Source: a bacterium 1XD42-54 (lineage in GTDB: Bacteria > Bacillota > Clostridia > Lachnospirales > Lachnospiraceae). Taken from it: 64,000 bases of DNA. Positions 26,802 to 36,433 of this stretch are shown here, piece by piece (position 1 is the first letter of the stretch; each line of letters starts with the position of its first letter). Under the pieces are notes generated by a model. That model saw only the letters and a list, made by a program, of their open reading frames with translations. It was not told the origin of the DNA and searched no databases. The position numbers and the translations under genes were made by a program. The DNA lies in NCBI GenBank assembly GCA_003612585.1, contig RAZH01000001.1:248001-312000 (forward strand), read 5' to 3'.

Positions 26802-27125
26802 TTATTCCGCTTCCTCTCTATTCGCGGTCTCCTCCACATCCTCTATTTCTTCCATATCCTCTGTTTCTTGCATAACCGCCTTTTCATATGCGTCGAGAAT
26901 CATCTGCTGAATGCGTCCGCGCGTCCCGGTATTGATTGGATGTGCAATGTCTCGGTATTCACCGTCGGAAGCCCTGCGGCTCGGCATTGCGATGAAAAGT
27001 CCCTTTTCTCCCTCGATCACTTTAATATCATGAACGACAAACTCCTCATCCAGCGTAATGGAAACAACTGCTTTCATTTTTCCTTCTTTTGTAATTTTTC
27101 TCACTCTTACATCTGTAATTGTCAT
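26802..27125 (-). CDS. spoVG: Septation regulator SpoVG
   Basis: A 107-residue RNA/DNA-binding regulator conserved in Firmicutes. It begins [11 protein letters not shown] and carries [23 protein letters not shown], the family's hallmark. It ends with an acidic tail ([21 protein letters not shown]). GGAGG precedes the ATG. SpoVG affects sporulation, septation and gene expression in relatives. It follows glgD by 99 bases on the same strand and could be read from the glg transcript or its own promoter. Confidence 0.97.
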   Translation of the reverse strand: MTITDVRVRKITKEGKMKAVVSITLDEEFVVHDIKVIEGEKGLFIAMPSRRASDGEYRDIAHPINTGTRGRIQQMILDAYEKAVMQETEDMEEIEDVEETANREEAE

Positions 27126-27224
27126 GGATTTATCCTCCGTAGTTACTTATTTTTTCTGTTGCAGAACAGGAACCATGCCAGTGAACAAAACGTTCCTGGG
27201 CATCTGCGGATTGCTCCTCCTATG

Positions 27225-28343
27225 CTACAGTACATACCTCGCATTATCCTCTATCACAATTCTCACGCTGTCCTCCCCCACATAACGGGAACCTGCGCGG
27301 ATGGTATCGCGGCTTTCCACAATGCAGTTTTCCAGATAGACATTGTCCCCAAGATACACATCATTCAATATAATCGAATTTTTAATGACACTATTTTCAC
27401 CGACAAATACTTTTTTAAAGATCACAGAGTTCTCTATGTGTCCGTTGATAATACAGCCGTTCGCAACCAGACTGTTTTTCACGACACTGCCCGGATTATA
27501 TTTTGCAGGCGGATTATCGTCCACCTTTGAATGTACATCCGGATATTCACGGAAGAAATAGTCCCGCACTTCTTTCCTGAGGAAATCCATATTTGTCTGA
27601 TAATAAGATTCCACGGAAGCAATATTGCTCCAGTATTCGTTTATTTTATAACCGTATATTCGCTTAACCTCTTTATAACGAATCAGCACATCCCGGACAA
27701 AATCATGACGCCCCTCTTCAATCGACCGTTCAATCAGTTCAATGAGTTGACGACGGCGCAGTACATAAATCCCGCATGAGATTGTATGGGAAGACGCTGC
27801 CATTGGTTTTTCGTCAAACTGTTCGATTCTGCTGTCCTCGTTCATTTTCAGCAGCCCAAAACGCGTCACGTTCTCTGTCATCGGAATATCTTTGCAGACC
27901 ACCGTAATATCCGCTTTTTTTGAAATATGATATTCCAAGACTTTGGAAAAATCCATCTTGTACACACAGTCGCCGGATGCGATCACCACATACGGCTCAT
28001 GGCATTCTTTCAGAAAATCAAGATTCTGATGGATTGCATCTGCCGTCCCTCTGTACCAGAAATCATTGTCCGAAGTCACCATGGGCGGAAAAACAAACAG
28101 TCCGCCCTGCTTTCGTCCGAAATTCCACCATTTTGAGGAACTCAGATGTTGATTCAAAGACCGGGAATTATACTGCGTCAGCACGGCGACTTTCTGAATC
28201 CCAGAATTTGTCATACTGCTGAGCGCAAAGTCGATACTGCGAAAGCTTCCAGCCACCGGCATTGCTGCAATCGCCCTTTTATTGGATAACTCTTTCATTC
28301 GGAAGCTGTTCCCGCCAGCCAAAATTATTCCTACCGCTCTCAC
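27225..28343 (-). CDS. glgD: GlgD, glucose-1-phosphate adenylyltransferase subunit
   Basis: A 372-residue GlgC-like subunit: [28 protein letters not shown], a nucleotidyltransferase domain, and a C-terminal left-handed beta-helix with repeats such as [20 protein letters not shown]. In Firmicutes GlgD pairs with GlgC to form ADP-glucose pyrophosphorylase and is often regulatory. The start is GTG with AGGTGAT upstream and overlaps the glgC stop (GTGA), so translation is coupled. Confidence 0.95.
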   Translation of the reverse strand: MRAVGIILAGGNSFRMKELSNKRAIAAMPVAGSFRSIDFALSSMTNSGIQKVAVLTQYNSRSLNQHLSSSKWWNFGRKQGGLFVFPPMVTSDNDFWYRGTADAIHQNLDFLKECHEPYVVIASGDCVYKMDFSKVLEYHISKKADITVVCKDIPMTENVTRFGLLKMNEDSRIEQFDEKPMAASSHTISCGIYVLRRRQLIELIERSIEEGRHDFVRDVLIRYKEVKRIYGYKINEYWSNIASVESYYQTNMDFLRKEVRDYFFREYPDVHSKVDDNPPAKYNPGSVVKNSLVANGCIINGHIENSVIFKKVFVGENSVIKNSIILNDVYLGDNVYLENCIVESRDTIRAGSRYVGEDSVRIVIEDNARYVL

Positions 28344-29614
28344 TGTATATCACCTGCCTTGTCCAAAGTCCCACCGCTTTTCAAAATACCGTCCGGATAG
28401 TCCTCCGGCACAGTTATTCCTGTCACAGCTGTATTTTTCCCGATTTTTACGTGGGATGGGATTACCGTATTCTCTCCGACCACAGCCAGTCCAAACGCAT
28501 AAACGGACGGCTTGCGGCGATTGGGAACTTCCTCGAACGCCCCAAGCTCGGCGCCCTCTCCAATCACACTTCCCTCTGCAATAATCGCCTTATTGACAAC
28601 CGCCCCCTGCTTAATCACCGTATTTTGCATGATAATCGAATCTCGCACAACCGCGCCTTCTTCAATGATCACGCCACAGCCGATGATGGAATTATAAACC
28701 GACCCGTAAATCTCGGAGCCGTCCCCGATCAGACACCGCTCTGTCACTGCTTTTTCCGATACAAACTGAGGCGGAAGTATATCATTTTTCGTATAAATCT
28801 TCCAGAATTCTTCATAGAGATTAAATTCCGGAATAATATCAATCAGCTCCATATTGGCTTCCCAGTAAGAGCCGAGTGTTCCGACATCCTTCCAGTAGCC
28901 GTTATATTCGTAAGCCACCAGGGTCTGTCCTTTTTTATGGCAATAGGGAATGACGTGTTTTCCAAAATCACAGTTGCTCTGATCCCGCAGTGTAACCAGC
29001 GCTTCTTTCAATGCTTTCCATGTAAATATGTAAATTCCCATGGATGCAAGATTGCTTTTGGGCTCCTCCGGTTTTTCCTGGAATTCCTGAATTTTTCCGT
29101 TCTCATCTGCCACTACAATACCAAAGCGGCTGGCTTCCTCCATCGGAACAGACATCACTGCGATACTGACATCCGCACCATGCGCCTTGTGAAAATCAAG
29201 CATAACCTCATAGTCCATTTTATAAATGTGATCACCGGAGAGAATCAAAACGTATTCCGGATTGAAGGATTCCATGTATGCCAGATTCTGATAAACTGCA
29301 TTGGCTGTGCCAGTATACCATTCCGTCTTTCCTACCTTTTCATAAGGAGGAAGTACGGACACACCGCCTATGTTTTTATCAAGATCCCACGGAATGCCGA
29401 TGCCGATGTGCGTATTCAGCCTAAGGGGCTGATACTGTGTCAGAACGCCTACTGTATCAATACCTGAATTAATACAGTTACTCAAAGGAAAATCAATAAT
29501 ACGGTATTTACCGCCAAAAGCTACTGCCGGCTTGGCCACCTTGGAGGTAAGTACCCCAAGCCGGCTGCCTTGTCCTCCTGCCAGAAGCATGGCTATCATT
29601 TCTTTTTTAATCAC
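28340..29614 (-). CDS. glgC: Glucose-1-phosphate adenylyltransferase GlgC
   Basis: Makes ADP-glucose, the committed step of glycogen synthesis. The 424-residue protein has the N-terminal [37 protein letters not shown], a sugar-binding region with GTANAVYQN and [10 protein letters not shown], and a C-terminal beta-helix. The start is GTG preceded by AGAGGTGAT. A TTCACT-17-TATAAT promoter lies upstream. It forms the glgC-glgD operon and is divergent from murC. Confidence 0.96.
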   Translation of the reverse strand: MIKKEMIAMLLAGGQGSRLGVLTSKVAKPAVAFGGKYRIIDFPLSNCINSGIDTVGVLTQYQPLRLNTHIGIGIPWDLDKNIGGVSVLPPYEKVGKTEWYTGTANAVYQNLAYMESFNPEYVLILSGDHIYKMDYEVMLDFHKAHGADVSIAVMSVPMEEASRFGIVVADENGKIQEFQEKPEEPKSNLASMGIYIFTWKALKEALVTLRDQSNCDFGKHVIPYCHKKGQTLVAYEYNGYWKDVGTLGSYWEANMELIDIIPEFNLYEEFWKIYTKNDILPPQFVSEKAVTERCLIGDGSEIYGSVYNSIIGCGVIIEEGAVVRDSIIMQNTVIKQGAVVNKAIIAEGSVIGEGAELGAFEEVPNRRKPSVYAFGLAVVGENTVIPSHVKIGKNTAVTGITVPEDYPDGILKSGGTLDKAGDIQ

Positions 29615-29645
29615 GTTATCACCTCTTGCTTTTTATTTCCAGCTC

Positions 29646-29674
29646 ATTATACCATAGCTTTTTTCAGAAGTGAA
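29646..29674 (-). promoter_or_regulatory. Promoter of glgC-glgD
   Basis: TTCACT (29669-29674) and TATAAT (29646-29651) with a 17-base spacer on the minus strand, about 30 bases before the GTG start. Confidence 0.7.
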
Positions 29675-29893
29675 CAATTTTTACAATATTTTCTATATTT
29701 TTTCTATGTTTTTATCAGTTTTAACTTATTTTCTATTTTTCGTTTTTTCATGTTTTTCAATTTTCCATCATTATAACGCTTTTTTCTCTTTTTCTTTTTG
29801 TATAAAATTACTATTTTCTGTATATTGCAGCAGAATCTGACGTCATTTGCAGTCTTCTCCCGCGTCCACTGACCGAAAGCCTTGAGAAAATCC

Positions 29894-29922
29894 TTGGAAT
29901 TTTATTCTGAAAATAGTATACT
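29894..29922 (+). promoter_or_regulatory. Promoter of murC
   Basis: TTGGAA (29894-29899), 17 bases, TATACT (29917-29922), then AGGAGAC before the murC ATG. The rest of the ~340-base glgC-murC gap (29675-29893) is very T-rich and holds nothing else recognised. Confidence 0.7.
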
Positions 29923-29954
29923 GTACATAACTTTAACATAAGGAGACGTTTATC

Positions 29955-31331
29955 ATGTATCAGATAGATTATAATAAACCGGTACACATCCATTTTATTG
30001 GAATCGGCGGGATCAGCATGAGCGGTCTTGCAGCCATACTGCTCGGACGCGGTTTTTCTGTCAGCGGCTCAGATGCCAAAAAAAGTGATCTCACGAACTG
30101 GCTTACAGGTCTTGGCGCACATATTTCCTATCCGCAGCGCGCAGAAAACATTACGGATGATATCGACGTAGTCGTTTATACCGCAGCCATTCATCCGGAC
30201 AATCCGGAATTTATTGCTGTTACAGAGAAACAGCTTCCAATGCTGACAAGAGCACAGCTTCTGGGCGAACTCATGCGAAATTATGAGACGGCAGTGGCCG
30301 TTGCAGGAACACATGGCAAAACGACAACTACTTCCATGCTTTCTCACATCATGCTTTCCGGAGCGCTTGATCCCACGATTTCTGTGGGAGGCATCCTGAA
30401 ATCAATCGGAGGTAATGTCCGCGTCGGTACATCCGGCAATTTTCTGACAGAAGCATGTGAATATACCAACAGCTTTCTGGAGCTTTTTCCGACGCTTGGC
30501 ATTATTTTAAATGTTGATGCGGATCATCTTGACTTTTTTAAGGATCTTGATGACATCCGCCATTCCTTCCACCTCTTTGCAAAAAGAATTCCGGATGGGG
30601 GCGCCCTTGTAATCAATCAGGCAATCGCAGAACTTTCCGGTATCACAGACGGCCTCTCCTGCCACGTATACACGTTTGGCATCGACGCAGGCGATTACCA
30701 GGCTGTGAACGTTACTTATGATGCTTCAGGCTGTGGAAGCTTTGATCTCAAAAAAGGGGCAGAAATTCTGGGACATTTTTCTCTTCGCGTTCCCGGTGAG
30801 CACAATGTCTCAAATGCCGCGGCCGCGCTGGCTGCCGGCGATCTGCTTGGCATCGGCGCCGCCGCTATGGCTGAGGGTCTTTCTGCTTTCACAGGAACAG
30901 ACCGCCGCTTCCAGAAAAAAGGAGAAATCGGCGGTGTAACGATTATCGACGACTATGCGCACCATCCCACAGAAATCATGGCAACGCTCCAGGCCGCCGG
31001 AAAATACTCTGCTCGTAAGATCTGGTGCGTGTTTCAGCCTCACACCTATACCCGTACCAAGGCTTTGATGGATGAATTTGCAGACGCTCTTTCTCTTGCA
31101 GATACCGTGATACTCGCAGAGATCTACGCTGCGCGCGAAACCGACAACCTCGGCATCAGCTCCGATACGCTCCGACAAAAGCTGGAATCGCTCCAGAAAG
31201 AAGCCTACTATTTTCCGACCTTTGACGAAATTGAAACATTTCTCCTGGAAAAATGCCAGCCAGGCGACCTTGTACTCACAATGGGGGCCGGTGATGTCGT
31301 TAAAATAGGTGAAAACCTGCTTGGAAATTAA
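29955..31331 (+). CDS. murC: UDP-N-acetylmuramate--L-alanine ligase
   Basis: The first amino-acid-adding ligase of peptidoglycan synthesis, 458 residues. The N-terminal UDP-MurNAc-binding domain carries HFIGIGGISMSGLAAIL. The ATP site is GTHGKTTTTSML, followed by the EACEYTNSFL region, HNVSNAAAALA and DDYAHHPTEI in the central and C-terminal domains. The ATG has AAGGAGA upstream. It lies upstream of a DnaA-box cluster and the replication genes dnaD and dnaC. Confidence 0.97.
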   Translation: MYQIDYNKPVHIHFIGIGGISMSGLAAILLGRGFSVSGSDAKKSDLTNWLTGLGAHISYPQRAENITDDIDVVVYTAAIHPDNPEFIAVTEKQLPMLTRAQLLGELMRNYETAVAVAGTHGKTTTTSMLSHIMLSGALDPTISVGGILKSIGGNVRVGTSGNFLTEACEYTNSFLELFPTLGIILNVDADHLDFFKDLDDIRHSFHLFAKRIPDGGALVINQAIAELSGITDGLSCHVYTFGIDAGDYQAVNVTYDASGCGSFDLKKGAEILGHFSLRVPGEHNVSNAAAALAAGDLLGIGAAAMAEGLSAFTGTDRRFQKKGEIGGVTIIDDYAHHPTEIMATLQAAGKYSARKIWCVFQPHTYTRTKALMDEFADALSLADTVILAEIYAARETDNLGISSDTLRQKLESLQKEAYYFPTFDEIETFLLEKCQPGDLVLTMGAGDVVKIGENLLGN

Positions 31332-31379
31332 CTTTCTTTTACATTGTATTAATTTTCTTTGAAAAAGTTTTACATTTTT

Positions 31380-31413
31380 ATCCCCGGTGGTCTGTTGATA
31401 AGTTCAGACACCG
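31380..31413 (+). terminator. Hairpin after murC
   Basis: ATCCCCGGTGGTCTG pairs with CAGACACCGGGGAT around a 10-base loop, ~50 bases after murC. The following GCTGTATTTAT is only weakly T-rich, so termination is likely but may be partial. Confidence 0.55.
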
Positions 31414-31454
31414 GGGATGCTGTATTTATAGCTAAAACGGGACCTATGACATAG

Positions 31455-31618
31455 TTATCCACATTATCCACAGACTTATTCACATCTCCTGCAACTGTTT
31501 CTGTGGATTTCTTTGTGGACAATCTGATTTACATAACTTTTTTCGACTTTTTACCGTTTTCCCACTTTTTTTACCCTGTAATTTTATTATTGTCAACTTT
31601 TTATCCACATTATCCACA
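31455..31618. promoter_or_regulatory. DnaA-box cluster upstream of dnaD
   Basis: Four perfect TTATCCACA boxes (31455-31463, 31464-31472, 31601-31609 and 31610-31618) and one TTATTCACA (31476-31484) all point the same way. Two looser boxes lie in the opposite orientation (31502-31510, 31514-31522). Between the two box groups are ~75 bases of T-rich, easily melted sequence. It lies within the 441-base gap between murC and the dnaD-like gene. It could be a DnaA-controlled promoter, a DnaA-titration site or an origin-like element. Confidence 0.8.
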
Positions 31619-31772
31619 TTCTTCCCTGACAACCGCCGGGGATATCTGTCCGGAAAACTGGCTGTTCTCATTTTGTTTCGGATATGCTATACTGTTTTTA
31701 GTTCTATTTTGACAGGGACATATGCCCTGTCGAATAATGCTATGCATGACTGAGCAGACGGGGGAGAACATC

Positions 31773-32831
31773 ATGAAAATTTATACGAACACACCGGAAG
31801 GATTCACTGTGATTCATAATACTTTTATTGACCAGTACATGCCACACGCCAGCGGAGAATACGTCAAGGTCTACCTTTATCTTCTGCGCTGTGCAAACAC
31901 GCACAGAGAACTGTCTCTCTCCTCGATTGCTGATGTGTTCGATCATACGGAAAAAGATATTCAAAGAGCGCTTGCTTACTGGGAAAAACAAGATCTGCTG
32001 CGCCTTCATACCGACGCAGACGGTGAGCTTTCCTCTATCACCTTTACCGAAAAGCAGACGGACCATTCCAATTTTGCAGACAAAAAAGAAGAAGATCTGA
32101 CTGTCCAAAATACACCAAAGGCTTCAGTGCCGGATTCCGACAGCAGCGCAGGACAGCAGCCTGCCCGGGAACGGATTGCAAAAGCGAAAGAACAAAAAGA
32201 AATTCAGCAGCTTTTCTATGTGGCAGAGCAATACCTGCAAAGGCCGCTGACCTCCTCGGAGCAAAGTGATTTCATCTATTATTACGATCAGCTGCAATTT
32301 TCCACTGATCTCATCGAATATCTCCTGGAATACTGCATTTCCAAGGGATGCGCCAGCCGTCACTATATGAAAAAAGTAGCGCTTGCATGGGCAGAAGCCG
32401 GGATCACCTCGGTCCTTCAGGCCAAACAAGAGACAAACCTTCATAACAAAAACTATTTCACTGTTATGAACGCGTTCGGAATCAAAAACCGCAATCCCGC
32501 CGCAGCGGAACAGAAAAGTATGGCGCGGTGGTTCGATGAATTCGGTTTCTCCATTGAGATTGTCCTGGAGGCCTGCAACCGTACCATCCGCCAGACCCAC
32601 CAGCCAAGTTTTGATTATGCAGATAAAATTTTAAATGGGTGGTATAAAAACGGTGTCACTTCCCTGGCCGATATCAGCCAGCTCGACGCCAGACGAAAGG
32701 CGGAGCAGAAAAAAGAGCAGACCCGGGCAGACCGGCCTCAGAAAGCGGCCTCCGGTTCGGGTAATCGTTTCAATAATTTCTCGCAGAGGGATTATGATTA
32801 CAGTCAGCTCGAAAAGCAGCTGCTCAATTAA
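31773..32831 (+). CDS. DnaD-domain replication initiation protein
   Basis: A 352-residue protein with an N-terminal winged-helix part (YVKVYLYLLRCANTHRELSLSSIADVFDHTEKDIQRALAYWEKQDLL). After a charged, disordered linker (~110-150) comes a DnaD/DnaB2 domain. It includes KQETNLHNKNYFTVMNAFGI-like helices and the ILNGWYKNGVTSLADI motif. Firmicute DnaD proteins remodel the origin and recruit the helicase loader. The start at 31773 follows GGGGGAG. The next gene is a DnaC/DnaI-like loader, supporting this role. Confidence 0.88.
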   Translation: MKIYTNTPEGFTVIHNTFIDQYMPHASGEYVKVYLYLLRCANTHRELSLSSIADVFDHTEKDIQRALAYWEKQDLLRLHTDADGELSSITFTEKQTDHSNFADKKEEDLTVQNTPKASVPDSDSSAGQQPARERIAKAKEQKEIQQLFYVAEQYLQRPLTSSEQSDFIYYYDQLQFSTDLIEYLLEYCISKGCASRHYMKKVALAWAEAGITSVLQAKQETNLHNKNYFTVMNAFGIKNRNPAAAEQKSMARWFDEFGFSIEIVLEACNRTIRQTHQPSFDYADKILNGWYKNGVTSLADISQLDARRKAEQKKEQTRADRPQKAASGSGNRFNNFSQRDYDYSQLEKQLLN

Positions 32832-33031
32832 GATAAAGGATTCTTAAGGATGGGTATTGGAAAGAGGACGGCCCCGGGTAATGCCTTACAAGATATTGTC
32901 TTTTTGCCTTTTTGTGTTATGGCAGTGAATTTTTATGGTTTTGGAAATTAATTGTTTGATAACTATGTGATTGTGAAACACGTTTTCAAATATATCGCTA
33001 TTATTCATTATCTTAATTGGAAGGAGCTCCT

Positions 33032-34042
33032 ATGGGACTTTCAAATGAGCAGTATAATCGGATTATGAGGGATTATCAGAAGCAGCAGACGGTGAACCGG
33101 CAGGAGCTTGAGGAACGGCGGGAGGAAATTTATACGCGGTTTCCGGAGTTTTCTGAGATTGATGCTGAGATTGCCGCTACCAGTACGGCATGTGCGCGGC
33201 AGATGCTTTTACTGGAAACATCACCCGCCATTTCGCCTGTAGATGCTCTGAGGACGCAAATTGACAGGTTATCCGTGTACCGTAATCAACTTCTTTTGAA
33301 AGCCGGTTATCCTTCGGATTATTTACAGCCGCGTTATCGCTGCCCGGACTGCCAGGATACCGGTTATATTGGAACGCAGAAATGCCACTGTTTCCGCCAG
33401 GCTGCGATTGATCTGCTTTATACACAGTCTAATCTAAAGGAAATTCTTGAGGTAGAGAATTTCTCTTCGTTTTCCATGAAATACTATTCAGAAGCTATTT
33501 CAGACCCTGTGACGGGGCTTTCTGCCGCGCAGACAGCCAGACGTGCGTTTGACGAATGCAAGCGATTTGTCGAGGAATTTGACCAGCGTTTTCAAAATCT
33601 GTTTCTTTACGGAGACACCGGGCTTGGAAAAACATTTCTTTCCCACTGTATTGCCCGGGAATTGCTGGACAGCACGCATTCGGTTATTTACTTTTCGTCT
33701 TTCCGGCTTTTTGACCTCTTTGCTGATTCTACATTCGGACGCAGCAATCCGCAGCAGGCCCAGGAGCTTGAGCAGCAAATTTTTGACTGTGATTTTCTGA
33801 TTATTGATGATCTGGGAACAGAACTCGTAAATTCATTCGTGGCTTCTCAGCTGTTTCATGTGCTGAATGAACGGATTCTGCGCCAAAAAAGTACGCTGAT
33901 TTCCACCAACCTTTCGCTCGGCACCTTTGCCGATACATACTCGGAGCGTGTCTTTTCCAGAATTTCCAGCAGTTATACTATGCTGAAACTGATTGGCGAC
34001 GATATCCGGCTTCAGAAAAAAATATCCGCCTCAAACACTTGA
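33032..34042 (+). CDS. DnaC/DnaI-like helicase-loader ATPase
   Basis: A 336-residue AAA+ protein: Walker A GDTGLGKTFLSHCIA, Walker B FLIIDDLGTE, sensor STNLSLGTF and an arginine-finger region YSERVFSRI. Upstream of the ATPase core is a four-Cys zinc ribbon (CPDCQDTGYIGTQKCHC), typical of clostridial DnaI-like loaders. The start ATG at 33032 follows AAGGAG. With the DnaD protein it probably loads the replicative helicase. The 200-base gap from dnaD is AT-rich; I see no clear promoter or hairpin in it. Confidence 0.93.
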   Translation: MGLSNEQYNRIMRDYQKQQTVNRQELEERREEIYTRFPEFSEIDAEIAATSTACARQMLLLETSPAISPVDALRTQIDRLSVYRNQLLLKAGYPSDYLQPRYRCPDCQDTGYIGTQKCHCFRQAAIDLLYTQSNLKEILEVENFSSFSMKYYSEAISDPVTGLSAAQTARRAFDECKRFVEEFDQRFQNLFLYGDTGLGKTFLSHCIARELLDSTHSVIYFSSFRLFDLFADSTFGRSNPQQAQELEQQIFDCDFLIIDDLGTELVNSFVASQLFHVLNERILRQKSTLISTNLSLGTFADTYSERVFSRISSSYTMLKLIGDDIRLQKKISASNT

Positions 34043-34066
34043 CGGAGCTTATTTTTATGGTAAAAT
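34039..34066 (+). promoter_or_regulatory. Promoter of prs
   Basis: TTGACG (34039-34044) overlaps the dnaC-like stop codon. TAAAAT follows after 16 bases (34061-34066). The distance to the prs ATG is ~70 bases. Confidence 0.5.
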
Positions 34067-34137
34067 CTGTACAGCAGAACACTTGAAAAATATAATATAT
34101 AAACACCGCTGGCATCCAGCGACAGGAGGATTACAAT

Positions 34138-35316
34138 ATGGAATTCCAATCTGCAAATGAACGAAATCTTGAGACTATCCCGGTAGGCGAGCTTGGTATT
34201 ATACCGCTGAAAAGCTGTGAATCACTTGGCAAGAAGATTGACGCACATATCGTACAATGGCGGCAGGAACGTGACCATGAGCACCTCGGCAGCCCGCTTT
34301 TGCAGACTTATTCGCGGAATTCCTATCTTGTCGATGCCAGTGTGCCGCGTTTTGGCTCCGGTGAAGCAAAGGGTATTATTAACGGTTCCGTGCGTGGAGA
34401 CGATCTTTACATTCTCGTAGACGTCTGCAATTACAACCTGACCTATTCCCTCTGCGGATATACAAACCACATGTCTCCGGACGACCATTTTCAGGATTTG
34501 AAGCGTATTATCGCAGCAGTCGGCGGAAAAGCACGTCGTCTGAATGTGATTATGCCGTTCCTCTATGAAAGCCGCCAGCATAAACGAACCGGCCGCGAAT
34601 CTCTTGACTGCGCGCTGGCCTTGCAGGAGCTGGTCAGCATGGGCGTCGACAACATTATCACCTTTGATGCGCATGACCCGCGCGTGCAAAATGCGATTCC
34701 GCTGCACGGCTTTGAAACCGTCCAGCCTGTTTATCAGTTTATCAAGGGGCTTTATAAAGCCGCGCCGGATATCCGCATGGATGCCGACCATCTGATGATC
34801 ATCAGCCCGGACGAGGGCGCTGCCAGCCGTGCGATTTACATGGCCAATATTCTTGGCGTTGATATGGGTATGTTCTACAAACGACGCGATTACGCGCACG
34901 TCGTAAACGGCCGTAACCCGATCGTTGCTCATGAATTCCTCGGTTCAGATGTAGGTGGCAAAGACGTTGTGATTCTTGATGACATGATTTCCTCCGGAGA
35001 CAGCATGCTTGATGTCGCCAGAGAGCTTAAGAAGCGCAATGCAGGACGTATCTTCATCTGTTCCACCTTCGGTTTGTTTACCAATGGTCTGGACAAGTTT
35101 GACAAAGCATATGAAGACGGCGTGTTCTTCGCTATGTTGACAACAAATCTCGTCTACCAGACTCCGGAGCTTCTGCAGAAGCCTTATTACACCGGATGCG
35201 ATATGAGCAAATACATTGCGCTGATTATTGATACGCTGAATCATGACGGTTCGATCAGTGAGCTGCTCAATCCGACTGACCGTATCAACAGCTTCCTTGA
35301 AAAACACAGGAATTAA
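34138..35316 (+). CDS. prs: Ribose-phosphate pyrophosphokinase (long clostridial form)
   Basis: Makes PRPP from ribose-5-phosphate and ATP for nucleotide, His and Trp synthesis. It is 392 residues, longer than the ~315 of the usual enzyme, with an extended N-terminus. The PRPP-binding signature VVILDDMISSGDSMLDVA, the metal/PP loop ITFDAHDPRVQNAIP and the SPDEGAASRA motif are visible. GGAGG precedes the ATG. It converges on nfo with a very short gap. Confidence 0.93.
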   Translation: MEFQSANERNLETIPVGELGIIPLKSCESLGKKIDAHIVQWRQERDHEHLGSPLLQTYSRNSYLVDASVPRFGSGEAKGIINGSVRGDDLYILVDVCNYNLTYSLCGYTNHMSPDDHFQDLKRIIAAVGGKARRLNVIMPFLYESRQHKRTGRESLDCALALQELVSMGVDNIITFDAHDPRVQNAIPLHGFETVQPVYQFIKGLYKAAPDIRMDADHLMIISPDEGAASRAIYMANILGVDMGMFYKRRDYAHVVNGRNPIVAHEFLGSDVGGKDVVILDDMISSGDSMLDVARELKKRNAGRIFICSTFGLFTNGLDKFDKAYEDGVFFAMLTTNLVYQTPELLQKPYYTGCDMSKYIALIIDTLNHDGSISELLNPTDRINSFLEKHRN

Positions 35317-35358
35317 TTTACTTTACTTTTCTGACCGAAGCATTTTAATCTCTGCTGC

Positions 35359-36150
35359 TTAGCCATCCAGCTCGTTCGGCGTCTCCAGACAGAACGGCAG
35401 ATGGCTAAGCTGCGGATGATGCACAATTCGCTGCAGTGTCTCAAAGCCAATGTACCCTTCTCCGATCCTTTCATGACGATCCTTATGACTGCCCGCCGGA
35501 TTCTTGCTGTCATTGACATGAACCGCCCTTAGTCTCTCCAATCCGATCACTTGGTCAAATTCTCTCAGCACACCGTCCAGATCGCCCACAATGTCATAGC
35601 CTGCATCGTATACGTGACACGTATCCAGGCAGACGCCGATTTTCTCTTTGAGCTCCACACGTTCTATGATCTCTGCCAGCTCTTCAAACCTGCTGCCTAC
35701 CTCCGACCCCTTTCCTGCCATGGTTTCCAATAACACGGTCGTATTCTGCTCGGGAGTAAGGATTTCATTCAGCGTCTTAACAATCCACGAAATCCCTTGC
35801 TCAATCCCTTGTCCTACATGGCTTCCGGGATGAAAATTGTAGACATTTCCTGGCAGATACTCCATTCGTCTCAGATCATCCGCCATGGTTTCCTGTGCAA
35901 ATTCCCGTACATGCGGGTCCGCTGAGCATGCATTCAACGTATACGGCGCATGAGCCACAATTGTCCCGATTCCATGTTCTTTTGCATACGCCAGATAAGC
36001 ATGTACGTCCCTTTCGTCAATTGCCTTTGCCTTGCTTCCACGCGGGTTTCGTGTAAAAAACTGAAAAGTATTTGCTCCGATGGAAATTGCTTCTTTTCCC
36101 ATATGAAGAAAGCCTTTTGAGGATGACAGATGACAGCCGATTTTTAACAT
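35359..36150 (-). CDS. nfo: Endonuclease IV (AP endonuclease), C-terminus cut by an in-frame stop
   Basis: A TIM-barrel AP endonuclease of base-excision repair, 263 residues as read. Zinc-site patterns are [63 protein letters not shown] and LETPNELDG. The reading frame stops at TAA (35361-35359) right after NELDG. The same frame then continues as AAEIKMLRSEK to a second TAA at 35323. In relatives the segment reads NELxGYxxEIxxLR, so a Tyr codon appears to have become TAA, removing the last ~12 residues. All metal ligands precede the stop, so activity may survive. Sequencing error is also possible. Confidence 0.9.
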   Translation of the reverse strand: MLKIGCHLSSSKGFLHMGKEAISIGANTFQFFTRNPRGSKAKAIDERDVHAYLAYAKEHGIGTIVAHAPYTLNACSADPHVREFAQETMADDLRRMEYLPGNVYNFHPGSHVGQGIEQGISWIVKTLNEILTPEQNTTVLLETMAGKGSEVGSRFEELAEIIERVELKEKIGVCLDTCHVYDAGYDIVGDLDGVLREFDQVIGLERLRAVHVNDSKNPAGSHKDRHERIGEGYIGFETLQRIVHHPQLSHLPFCLETPNELDG

Positions 36151-36339
36151 GATGAATCTCCTTTTTTGGTAAATGGTATTTTCATAGGCTACTTCATATA
36201 TTTTATACGTTTCTTAGGATCTTTTCAATCTCTGGTCCTAGATTGACATAAGGCATCTGTGACAATTGTGGTACCTATTACGGTCCCGTATAGCTGGCGC
36301 TGGATGCAGCCACTCTGTCTTAAAAGAAACAAAACAGAA

Positions 36340-36389
36340 ATGCGGCACAGGCAGAATTCAGTTTCCCTGAATACTGTCTGTGCCGCAGA
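36340..36389 (-). terminator. Terminator after the DUF4179 gene
   Basis: A long, nearly perfect hairpin. TGCGGCACAG at both ends continues inward through CAG/CTG and TTCAG/CTGAA to a short loop. On the minus strand TTTCTGTTTTG follows. The rest of the 36151-36433 gap shows no gene. Confidence 0.75.
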
Positions 36390-36433
36390 TTACTGTTTAT
36401 TGCTAAAATTTTTATATCTTGCAGAATTGAACT

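Noticed and set aside
28262-29467. A 401-codon open frame on the plus strand
   Set aside because: It lies antisense to glgD/glgC, lacks recognisable domains and crosses the coupled start/stop of two well-supported genes.
31455-31618. Calling the DnaA-box cluster the chromosome origin
   Set aside because: dnaA, dnaN, rpmH and mnmG are not adjacent, and no strand-skew information can be computed here. It is kept as a DnaA-box cluster only.
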